A stretch of 64,000 bases of DNA from Dissulfurimicrobium hydrothermale (GTDB lineage Bacteria; Desulfobacterota; Dissulfuribacteria; Dissulfuribacterales; Sh68): assembly GCF_022026155.1 (NCBI RefSeq), contig NZ_CP085041.1:1830306-1894305 (forward strand), in the 5' to 3' direction. The notes beneath the pieces were generated by a model, which was not told the origin of the DNA, ran no database searches, and saw nothing but the letters and a program-made list of their open reading frames with translations. Shown piece by piece: positions 52,259-60,283 of the stretch (position 1 is the stretch's first letter; each line of letters starts with the position of its first letter). A program made the translations under genes and the position numbers.

Positions 52259-53407
52259 TTAATTAAGGCGGTTCAAGGCCTCTTTGATAGCAAATACGGC
52301 GTCGTCTATTTCTCTGTCCGTCGTGAACCTCCCAAGCGAAAAACGTATGGCACCCATGGCGACGGTCTTTTCTACACCCATCGCGGAAAGGACGTGCGAG
52401 ACTACTGCCGAGCCTGCATGACATGCGGCACCGGTAGATGCCATCAGTCCCGGCGCCGTCTGGAGTATCCGGGCGCCGCTCAATCCGACGAAGCTGATAT
52501 TCAGGGTATTCGGTAGTGTCTTGTCAACCTGACCGTGTCTTATTATCTGACGCCCAAGGGATAATATGCCGTCGTACAGCCTTTCCCTAAGTTCAGACTG
52601 ACGTTTCATCTCATCTTCAAGACCATCTTGCACAAAGACACTGGCTGCGCCCAGACCTACGGCAAGGGGTGTCGGCTCAGTTCCAGGCCTCCGCCCCATC
52701 TCCTGACCTGCACCAAAGATGATCTGATCAAAAGGCGCCCCATCCTTTACAAACAGGGCCCCTATGCCCTTAGGTGCGTAAAGTTTATGCCCTGCTATAG
52801 TGAGATAGTCAACGCCAAGCATCTGCACATCCACAGGTATCTTGCCAACCGCCTGGGCTGCATCTGTATGCACCGGTACACCGTACTCATGCGCTATTCC
52901 TGCGATCTCGGCAAGAGGCTGAACCGCGCCGGTTTCATTGTTGGCGAGCATAACCGAGACCATAGCCGTATTGGGTCTTAAGGCCTTCTTTATGTCCGAC
53001 GGATCGACAAGACCAAGGCTGTCCACCCTTATGAATGACACGTCCCATCCCTCTTCCATCAGGTGAATAGCCGGGTTCAGGACCGATGGGTGTTCGATCT
53101 GAGTGGTTATGATGTGCCTCTTTTCATGCGAACCAGCCCTCGCCGCACCTAAGATGACCGTATTGTTGGACTCTGTGCCACCGCTGGTGAAAAAGACCTC
53201 CTCAGGCCTTGCATTTATCAATGAAGCCACCTTGGCCCTCGCCGCCTCTATACCTTCCTTTGCAGCCCTGCCAAGTCCATGGATGCTACTTGGATTCCCC
53301 CAGAGATCTTTCAGTGCGTGGTTAATCGCTTCGATAACAGGGGTTGCAATGGGTGTCGTGGCGTTGTAATCAAGATAAAGTCCATTTTTTTTTAAGTCCA
53401 TCTTCAT
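52259..53407 (-). CDS. nifS: cysteine desulfurase (NifS/IscS family)
   Basis: A 382-residue PLP enzyme releasing sulfur from cysteine for iron-sulfur, thio-cofactor or selenium chemistry. YLDYNATTPIATPVIEA opens the protein. The PLP lysine is in TIAGHKLYAPKG, the cofactor histidine in HTDAAQAVGKI, and the catalytic Cys in STGAACHAGSAVVSHVL. The ATG at 53407 is followed by a second in-frame ATG. Only 65 bases separate it from the divergent rlpA gene, so the promoters are back to back. Confidence 0.92.
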   Translation of the reverse strand: MKMDLKKNGLYLDYNATTPIATPVIEAINHALKDLWGNPSSIHGLGRAAKEGIEAARAKVASLINARPEEVFFTSGGTESNNTVILGAARAGSHEKRHIITTQIEHPSVLNPAIHLMEEGWDVSFIRVDSLGLVDPSDIKKALRPNTAMVSVMLANNETGAVQPLAEIAGIAHEYGVPVHTDAAQAVGKIPVDVQMLGVDYLTIAGHKLYAPKGIGALFVKDGAPFDQIIFGAGQEMGRRPGTEPTPLAVGLGAASVFVQDGLEDEMKRQSELRERLYDGILSLGRQIIRHGQVDKTLPNTLNISFVGLSGARILQTAPGLMASTGAACHAGSAVVSHVLSAMGVEKTVAMGAIRFSLGRFTTDREIDDAVFAIKEALNRLN

Positions 53408-53472
53408 AGCGTTTGTATTTATGACCGAAAACCGAAAAAAAAGAAAGCCTTTTCTTGGAGGACGGCGTTCGT

Positions 53473-54276
53473 TTGAAGAAAAATTTTAGACGATCCGATT
53501 CGGCCCTTGTCCTCATATGTCTTATATCTATCCTTGCAGGTTGCGCAAAAACAACCCCGCCGCCTGAAACATATACCTATATTCCACCGCAGGTCGGTGG
53601 CAGGCAAAGATATGCACCGCCTGCAAAAGTCCCTGCAACACAACGTCCTTACACAATAAACGGTCACACATACTACCCGCTACCTTCGGCGGAGGGCTTT
53701 GTAGAAGAAGGCTATGCATCCTGGTATGGCCCCAACTTTCATGGAAAGCCCACCGCATGCGGCGAAACATATAACATGTACGATATCTCAGCTGCACATA
53801 AGATACTCCCGATCAATACATATGTAAGGGTCACAAACCTTGAAAACGGGAAAGAAGTCATAGCCAGGATCAACGACAGAGGTCCATTCGTAAAGGATAG
53901 GATAATCGATCTCAGTTACGGCACAGCAAAGATACTCGGTATTGTAGGGACCGGAACGGCAAGGGTCAGGGTTGAGGCCCTTGGCGAAGGGAGCGTCACC
54001 TCCGGCGGCGTTATAAAATTCAAAAAACATCCCGACTTCAAGAAGGGCGTCTTCTATGTCCAAGTAGGGGCATTCCTCGACCAGGCGAACGCCCTGAATA
54101 TGAAACGAAGGCTTGAGGGCACATACAAAGACGTAACAATAACCACCGGGATGGTGGGTGGCCAGGTCTTCTACAGGGTGCAGATCTTTGCAGCAAATGA
54201 CTACAATGAGGCGAAGATATTTGAGGCGAAGGCCTCAAGGACTATCACCCCTGGCGCATTTGTGGTGGCCAGATAA
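53473..54276 (+). CDS. rlpA: RlpA-like septal-ring lipoprotein with SPOR domain
   Basis: 267 residues from a TTG at 53473 (GGAGG about ten bases upstream; another TTG at 53455 is less likely). The lipoprotein signal peptide has lipobox ISILAGC. The double-psi beta-barrel follows (GYASWYGPNFHGKPTACGE, HKILPINTYVRVTN, RINDRGPFV). A C-terminal SPOR domain (GVFYVQVGAFLDQANA) binds denuded peptidoglycan. RlpA cleaves or remodels septal glycan strands. It ends 15 bases before the convergent helicase gene. Confidence 0.9.
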   Translation: MKKNFRRSDSALVLICLISILAGCAKTTPPPETYTYIPPQVGGRQRYAPPAKVPATQRPYTINGHTYYPLPSAEGFVEEGYASWYGPNFHGKPTACGETYNMYDISAAHKILPINTYVRVTNLENGKEVIARINDRGPFVKDRIIDLSYGTAKILGIVGTGTARVRVEALGEGSVTSGGVIKFKKHPDFKKGVFYVQVGAFLDQANALNMKRRLEGTYKDVTITTGMVGGQVFYRVQIFAANDYNEAKIFEAKASRTITPGAFVVAR

Positions 54277-54291
54277 GAAACGTGGATACGG

Positions 54292-55846
54292 CTAAAAAAG
54301 ATCCTTTTGCCTGGGGCGTCTGGCCTTTTTGGGTCTGTCTTTCCCTTGCTCTTGCTCCGCAAAAAGCCCGCCGGATATCCTGGATAAGAAACGGCTCGGG
54401 ATAAGCCTGTCCCCCCTCGCATACAGGGCACGCTCCCCTGAGATACAGAGAAAGAGCCTCTCTGAGGACCTTGTGATCCCAACATAAAATAGCCTTTCTT
54501 CCTCGGCCACATCCCCATTCCTCCAGGGAAGCACACCTTCTTCACAACCAATTATAAAAACAATCGGGAATTCCAGGCCTTTTGATGCATGCATGGAGAG
54601 CAGAGATACCCCTTCGGCCTCTTCCCATATCTCTGCAATGGTCTTGACATCAGCCCGTCCTATCTCAGGGGCATCGGACATGGCCTTGAATTTATAAGGT
54701 ATACCCCTTTCTTTCAAAGCCCTGGCTACTGCATCAGAAAGGGCGTTAACCCTGAACAACACCGCAACATCGGAAAGGCTCCTCATCTGGCCTGCTCCGA
54801 TGGACATATTTATCGAATCCAGGCTTACAGCCCCTGTCATGGCCTCAATAGTCTTTGCTATCCATTTGGCCTCCGATATATCATCCTTAAAAGTCTTGAG
54901 GACCAATTTCGGTCCATCGCCCTTGGCCGATCTGAGCACCGGCACAGACCCTCCTATCACACATGCAGCAGCATCGAGGATGGTTTGAGGGCATCTGTAG
55001 GAGATATCAAGGGTTATGGTCTTTTGGACGCCAAAATCCTTTAAAAACATATCGATGAAGGCTGGATCCGCTCCCCTGAAACCATAAATCGCCTGTTTCG
55101 GGTCGCCTATTGCCGTAATCTTCGGGCAGTCGCCGGCGTTATCATCCGGGCGACAGGCCATCTCTTTAACAATGGCATATTGAACCGCGTTTATATCTTG
55201 AAATTCATCCACAAGTATGAAACGGGTCTTTTCCCTGAATCGCCACCTTATCTCAGGCAGCTTAAGCAGCTGCAAAGACTCAACTAAGAGATCGGCATAG
55301 TCCCAAAACCCCATTTGGCGCATAGCAGCTTCATAGACGATCAGCGCATCGCTTAACCGCCTATCATCAAAAGATCGGGGGGGGATAGGCCTCCTTAGCC
55401 CTCATAACCTCCTCGAAGAGCCCCCTGAGCCCGGCTGTGCTGAACCTGGCTGCAGCCGCAGCCTCTTCAAAGACCTCAAAGGCCTCATCTTCACCAACAG
55501 GCCTTGCTGCAGCTGCCCCGAATTCCTCTCTCAGGAAACCCAGGGCCCACGAATGAAAGGTACAGAGCCTCGGTAGGGAATTGTCTGCGGCAGAACCTGC
55601 ATCTGTCTGATGGGCCAGAAGCAAGCCTACACGGTTCCTGATCTCTCTTGCGGCCTTGTTTGTGAAAGTTACGGCAAGTATTTGATCAGGCCTCACCCCA
55701 AGTTCAGTTATGAGGTATACAATCTTATGGGCGAGCAACCTAGTCTTGCCGGCCCCAGGGCCGGCTATCACGAGAAGCGGCCCTTCATTGAAGGTCACAG
55801 CGGAGAGCTGCGCCTGGTTCAATCCATCAAACCAACGCCCGTCCAT
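54292..55846 (-). pseudogene. compact UvrD/Rep-type helicase, frameshifted in a C8 tract
   Basis: The first part (55846 to a stop at 55367) has QAQLSAVTF, Walker A GPGAGKTRLL, AVTFTNKAAREIRNR and FHSWALGFLREEFG. The second part in another frame (to 54292) has FILVDEFQDINAVQ, IGDPKQAIYGFRGAD, DISYRCPQ, SMHASKGLEFPIVFIIG and ERLFYVGITRSSERL. Deleting one base from the run of eight (G8 on plus, 55377-55384) joins them through AYPPRSFDDRRLSDALIVYEA. The repaired protein is about 517 residues, shorter than UvrD, with SF1A motifs complete but reduced 1B/2B insertions. Either a recent loss of function or a sequence error. Confidence 0.82.
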
Positions 55847-56072
55847 CGGATATCCTTGCTTGACGTAGGAATTAAATATATCAATACATAAGAAATCTGG
55901 TAGTAGATAAATTTCATCTCATGATTTGACTGATTTGACGACAGAGCTGATAATCCTCTTTACCCCTGATGGGGCTATCAGAGGGGAAGAGCGATGGGAA
56001 TTGCAAATTGCAAGAAGATGACAACTTCTATCGGCGATTTCAGATTCATTTTGATCGGAGGACGACGCTAAG

Positions 56073-56573
56073 ATGATGCCTGACATCACCTTTATCGGCT
56101 GGCACAACGCCGGCAAGACCACGATCCTTTGTGCCGTGATCAAGGAACTTTCAAGAAGAGGCCGAAAGGTCGCGGTAGTGAAACACACGAAACACACGCT
56201 CCTGGACATGAATGCCTCTGGGACGGACAGCGCATTACTCCTTAAAGCCGGAGCGAAGAGGGTCACGGTCATGACCCCGAAGGGCATGGTTCACCTTGAA
56301 AGAGATACGGTGGATAGCGGTACTGGTGCAACGATGGGCGGCTGTGAGGTATTCGACGTCGTGTTGGGCGAAGGCTTTAAATACGACCCAGCGATCCCAA
56401 AGATAGAGGTCGCGAGAAAAGGGGTTTCGAACGAAGGAGCGTTGAAGGGTATGGTAACCGGTGTAATAGCGGTTGTGACCGACAACCCTGAAATCGAAGA
56501 AACTAGGGACGTCAAGGTCTTCGAAATCCATGATATCCGGGCATTGTGCGATTTCATAGAGGGGCGGATCTGA
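56073..56573 (+). CDS. mobB: molybdopterin-guanine dinucleotide biosynthesis protein MobB
   Basis: A 166-residue P-loop protein: Walker A GWHNAGKTTIL, then VAVVKHTKHTLLDMNASGTDS, typical of MobB, which assists MobA in making the guanine dinucleotide form of the molybdenum cofactor. Its presence suggests molybdo- or tungsto-enzymes elsewhere in the genome. ATG-ATG start with GGAGG upstream. The 226 bases before it (55847-56072) hold no recognised gene. It lies upstream of the hydrogenase promoter and is probably a separate unit. Confidence 0.88.
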   Translation: MMPDITFIGWHNAGKTTILCAVIKELSRRGRKVAVVKHTKHTLLDMNASGTDSALLLKAGAKRVTVMTPKGMVHLERDTVDSGTGATMGGCEVFDVVLGEGFKYDPAIPKIEVARKGVSNEGALKGMVTGVIAVVTDNPEIEETRDVKVFEIHDIRALCDFIEGRI

Positions 56574-56597
56574 ATCTTTATAAAATAATTATTTTTC

Positions 56598-56625
56598 TTG
56601 ACAAGGTTAAAAAAAGGTGGATAAT
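56598..56625 (+). promoter_or_regulatory. sigma-70-type promoter of the hydrogenase operon
   Basis: TTGACA (56598-56603), a 16-base spacer, then GATAAT (56620-56625). The -35 is perfect and the -10 matches five of six. Transcription would begin near 56632, about 110 bases before the small-subunit ATG. Confidence 0.6.
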
Positions 56626-56741
56626 TTTTCATTAAAGGCTCAATTCAAATCAATTCAAAGGCAATTACCCGACTTGATAAGATCTGATATTTAGAGGGGC
56701 CGAATAATTATCAAAACCGTTTTTTTATGAGAGGAGGGCTC

Positions 56742-57851
56742 ATGTCACGAAATCTGCATCTAGCGGATATCGATCCGAGGCTTACGCGAAGAGGGTTTCT
56801 GAAGGGTTGCGTCATGGCAGCCGCGGCCCTTGGACTCTCAGATGAAATGGTGCCGCATCTTGTAGAGGCGGCGTCCTCTCCTCAGAGGCCGCCTGTTGTC
56901 TGGCTCCATTTCCAGGAGTGCACCGGCTGCACGGAGGCCTTGCTCAGGGCGTCTCATCCGGACATAGGCAGGCTGATCCTGAATCTCATCTCACTCGACT
57001 ACCATGAGACGGTCATGGCCGCTGCCGGGAAACAGGCTGAAGACGTCCTTGACGAGACTATAAAGAAATATGACGGGAAGTTTATCTGCGTGGTTGAAGG
57101 TGGTATTCCGACCAAAGATGGTGGTGTTTATTGCAAGATAGGCGGCCGTACCGCCATTTCCATCCTTAAAGACGTAGCGCCGAGATCGGCGGCGATAATC
57201 GCCATCGGGACCTGCGCCACATTTGGCGGCATCCAAGCGGCCAGCCCCAACCCGACCGGGGCCGTAGGTGTGAGAGACATCATCCACGGCAAACCCATCA
57301 TAAACATCTCGGGCTGCCCGCCGAACCCGATAAGTTTTCTCGGAACAGTCCTCAATTTCCTTACCTTCAAGCGTCTGCCGGCCACAGACCAACTTGGAAG
57401 GCCACTCTTCGCCTACGGCAGGAAGATCCACGACCAATGCGAGAGACGCGCCCATTTTGACGAAGGCCGCTATGCCGAGCACTTCGGAGATGATGGGCAT
57501 CTTGAGGGCTATTGCCTTTACAAGGTGGGCTGCAAGGGCCCCGAGACCTTTTCAAACTGCCCGGCAGTGCGCTTTAATGACGTCGAGGTCTGGCCGGTCT
57601 CGGCAGGACATGGCTGTGTCGGATGCACCGAGCCCAGGTTTTGGGATACCATGACACCGTTTTATGAGAGACTGCCCAACGTAAAGATCCCTGCCGGAAA
57701 GGGTGCGGTGATAGGGGCCGAATCGGCCGGCAAGAAGATACTCGGTGTCACCGCAGCGGCCATAGGTATACATGCCGCAGTCGGAATAGGGAAGAAGCTC
57801 GCCAAGGCCAAGGCCGCACAGAAGCCGGAAGATATAAAAAAGGAGAGATGA
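56742..57851 (+). CDS. hyaA: [NiFe] uptake hydrogenase small subunit
   Basis: 369 residues from the ATG at 56742 with GAGAGGAGG just upstream. The twin-arginine signal TRRGFLKGCVMAAAALGLS sends the folded dimer to the periplasm. The proximal cluster motif is ECTGCTEALLR, with further ligands in CATFGG, SGCPPNP and the CxnC set GCKGPETFSNCP and GHGCVGCTEPRFWD. A hydrophobic C-terminal helix (ILGVTAAAIGIHAAVGIG) would anchor it beside the cytochrome b. It is thus a group 1, membrane-linked hydrogen-oxidising enzyme. It ends one base before the large subunit ATG. Confidence 0.93.
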   Translation: MSRNLHLADIDPRLTRRGFLKGCVMAAAALGLSDEMVPHLVEAASSPQRPPVVWLHFQECTGCTEALLRASHPDIGRLILNLISLDYHETVMAAAGKQAEDVLDETIKKYDGKFICVVEGGIPTKDGGVYCKIGGRTAISILKDVAPRSAAIIAIGTCATFGGIQAASPNPTGAVGVRDIIHGKPIINISGCPPNPISFLGTVLNFLTFKRLPATDQLGRPLFAYGRKIHDQCERRAHFDEGRYAEHFGDDGHLEGYCLYKVGCKGPETFSNCPAVRFNDVEVWPVSAGHGCVGCTEPRFWDTMTPFYERLPNVKIPAGKGAVIGAESAGKKILGVTAAAIGIHAAVGIGKKLAKAKAAQKPEDIKKER

Positions 57852-57852
57852 G

Positions 57853-59553
57853 ATGGCCCAGCGCATAACGGTTGATCCGATAACGAGGATAGAGGGGCAC
57901 CTGAGGATAGACGCCGAGGTGGAAGGCGGCGTGATCAAAGACGCCTGGTCGTCAGGACAGATGTGGCGCGGCATCGAGGTGATACTCCAAGGCAGAGACC
58001 CTCGTGACGCCTGGGTATTTACACAACGCATATGCGGCGTGTGCACCACGGTTCATGCCATAGCGAGTGTAAGGGCGGTCGAAAACGCGCTTAATCTTGA
58101 AATCCCATTGAATGCCCAATATATCAGAAACCTGATCCTCGCTATCCACGCCCTCCATGACCACATAGTCCACTTTTATGTCCTGTCCGCACTTGACTGG
58201 GTGGATGTAGTCTCGGCCTTAAAGGCCGATCCCCAAAAGACAGCCTCCCTTGCAGAGAGCCTCTCAGACTGGCCAGGCAACAGCCCTGAACGCTTTAAGG
58301 CCGTACAAGAAAAGATAAGGGCCCTGGTAGAGAGCGGGCAGCTCGGCCCGTTCGCCAATGCCTACTGGGGCCATCCCGCCATGCAGCTCCCACCAGAGGC
58401 GAACCTCATGGCTGTATCACACTATCTTGAGGCCCTTGATTACCAGAGAAAGGCCGACTCGGCCTATGCGATCCTCGGCGGAAAGAATCCACACATACAA
58501 AATCTCTCTGTAGGCGGGGTTACGACCGCCATAAACCTCAATAACGAAACCACACTCAACATGGAGCGCCTTTACTGGATAAAACAACTCGTTGAGGAGG
58601 TCTCCGGATTTGTAAAAAAAGTCTATCTGCCTGATGTGACAGCCATAGGTGCGTTCTATAAAGACTGGTTCAAATTTGGCGCAGGGGTCACAAATTACCT
58701 TGCCGTTCCTGACATGCCGCTTGACACCAAGGCAGAACACTTTGATCTGCCTGGCGGCACCATACTTGACGGCGACCTCAAGACGGTAAAGGCCTTTACC
58801 AACTTCAAAGACCCGTATTTCAGGGATAACGTAGTTGAGTGCATCAAGCACTCCTGGTATAAGGGCGACTGGACACGCTCCCCATTTGAAGAGGACACGC
58901 TCCCACAGTACACGGATTTTGACCTGACCGGTAAGTATTCATGGATAAAGGCCCCGAGATTCCAAGGGAGACCCATGCAGGTGGGCCCGCTCGCCCAGGT
59001 GCTCGTCGGATATGCCCTTGGTCATGAACCCACAAAAAAATATGTTGACGACACACTTTCCAAGGTTAGCAGCCTTGCAGGGGCCCAGATAGGTCCTGAA
59101 GTCCTGCACTCCACTCCAGGCCGCCATCTGGCAAGGGCGATAAGGGCGGCGGTCCTCTGCGACCTGGCTATAAAACACTGGGGGCTCCTGGTAGATAATA
59201 TAAACCGCGGAGATGTAGCCATATTTAATTCACCCACCTTTCCAAGGGGCGAGCAGCGTGGTTTCGGTTTCCATGAGGCCCCGAGGGGTGCGCTATCCCA
59301 CTGGATCATTATCCAAGACGGCAAGATCAAGAATTACCAGTGTGTCGTCCCATCGACCTGGAATGCAGGCCCAAGGGACGAAAGGGGCAATCCAGGGCCA
59401 TATGAGGCCTCCCTGGTCGGAAACCCTGTGGCTGTGCCTGAAAAGCCCCTTGAACTCTTGAGGACCGTTCATTCCTTTGATCCGTGCATCGCCTGTGCAA
59501 TCCATGTCCTTGATCCTGACGGAGGCGAAATGTCTAAGGTCAAGGTACTCTAG
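57853..59553 (+). CDS. hyaB: [NiFe] uptake hydrogenase large subunit
   Basis: 566 residues. The active-site nickel is bound by Cys61/Cys64 (RICGVCTTVHA) and Cys545/Cys548 (DPCIACAIHV). All four are Cys, so it is a NiFe rather than NiFeSe enzyme although the organism seems to use selenocysteine. The 15 residues after His551 are the C-terminal extension that a maturation protease removes after nickel insertion; that protease gene is not in the window. It oxidises H2 in the periplasm and passes electrons through the small subunit to the cytochrome b. Confidence 0.95.
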   Translation: MAQRITVDPITRIEGHLRIDAEVEGGVIKDAWSSGQMWRGIEVILQGRDPRDAWVFTQRICGVCTTVHAIASVRAVENALNLEIPLNAQYIRNLILAIHALHDHIVHFYVLSALDWVDVVSALKADPQKTASLAESLSDWPGNSPERFKAVQEKIRALVESGQLGPFANAYWGHPAMQLPPEANLMAVSHYLEALDYQRKADSAYAILGGKNPHIQNLSVGGVTTAINLNNETTLNMERLYWIKQLVEEVSGFVKKVYLPDVTAIGAFYKDWFKFGAGVTNYLAVPDMPLDTKAEHFDLPGGTILDGDLKTVKAFTNFKDPYFRDNVVECIKHSWYKGDWTRSPFEEDTLPQYTDFDLTGKYSWIKAPRFQGRPMQVGPLAQVLVGYALGHEPTKKYVDDTLSKVSSLAGAQIGPEVLHSTPGRHLARAIRAAVLCDLAIKHWGLLVDNINRGDVAIFNSPTFPRGEQRGFGFHEAPRGALSHWIIIQDGKIKNYQCVVPSTWNAGPRDERGNPGPYEASLVGNPVAVPEKPLELLRTVHSFDPCIACAIHVLDPDGGEMSKVKVL

Positions 59554-59629
59554 CCAGGTTGAACCAGTTGAACAATATGGAATGGATAGGCGCTATTTAT
59601 GTAACACAAAATAATGCGAGGGGGTGGCC

Positions 59630-60283
59630 ATGAGGGCGACCGCTACATATGAAAAAAAGAAGGCTTGGGGCGTACTTTTAAGGCTGTTTCACTGGGCCTA
59701 TGCCATTACAATAGTTATTCTTGTAATCAGTGGCTATTATATATATGAGCCATGGTTGAACTCGCACGAACTAGGCGCATCATTTCCCATGGCCTCAACC
59801 AGGTATATCCATTTTGTTGCAGGATATGCATTTATCGGTGCGATTGTTGTAAGGATATATCTCTTCTTCTTCGGCAATAAGCAAGAGCGTTTTCTGGACT
59901 CTGCACCTGTAACCCCAAGAAATATCAAAAATTTATTCGGCACCATTGTTTATTATCTGTATCTTACAGACTATCATGAGGAAAGGCTTGGGCATAACGC
60001 CCTTTTTATGCTCTTTTACATCATCACGCTGTTTCTTACATTGGTACAGGTATTGACCGGACTTTATCTGCTATTTCCTGAAAACTTAGCCGTTCAACAC
60101 ATGGGCATCAGTCTCTTCGGTACCCAGCAGGAGGCGCGTCTCGTTCATCATTTTCTTATGTGGTATTTTATAATATTTACCATGACGCACATCTATATCA
60201 CTATTTGGAACGATATAGAAAGACCGGAAGGCCTCATCTCATCTATCTTCAACGGCAGCAAATTCAAACCTAAAAAGGCGTGA
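59630..60283 (+). CDS. hyaC: Ni/Fe-hydrogenase b-type cytochrome subunit
   Basis: 217 residues from the ATG at 59630 (GAGGGGG seven bases upstream; GTG 59624 possible). Four membrane helices carry candidate haem-ligand histidines: LFHWAYAITIVILVISG, STRYIHFVAGYAFIGA, HNALFMLFYIITLFLTLVQ and LVHHFLMWYFIIFTMTHIYI. It anchors the hydrogenase and passes electrons to the quinone pool. Its stop overlaps the hypF ATG as ATGATGG/TGA within four bases, tying structural and maturation genes together. Confidence 0.9.
   Translation: MRATATYEKKKAWGVLLRLFHWAYAITIVILVISGYYIYEPWLNSHELGASFPMASTRYIHFVAGYAFIGAIVVRIYLFFFGNKQERFLDSAPVTPRNIKNLFGTIVYYLYLTDYHEERLGHNALFMLFYIITLFLTLVQVLTGLYLLFPENLAVQHMGISLFGTQQEARLVHHFLMWYFIIFTMTHIYITIWNDIERPEGLISSIFNGSKFKPKKA

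Noticed and set aside
55900-56072. Short open stretch before mobB ending in a run of charged residues
   Set aside because: Under 35 codons, no ribosome site and no recognisable family; treated as non-coding.
57853-59553. NiFeSe hydrogenase
   Set aside because: Both C-terminal nickel ligands are Cys codons and no in-frame UGA occurs.
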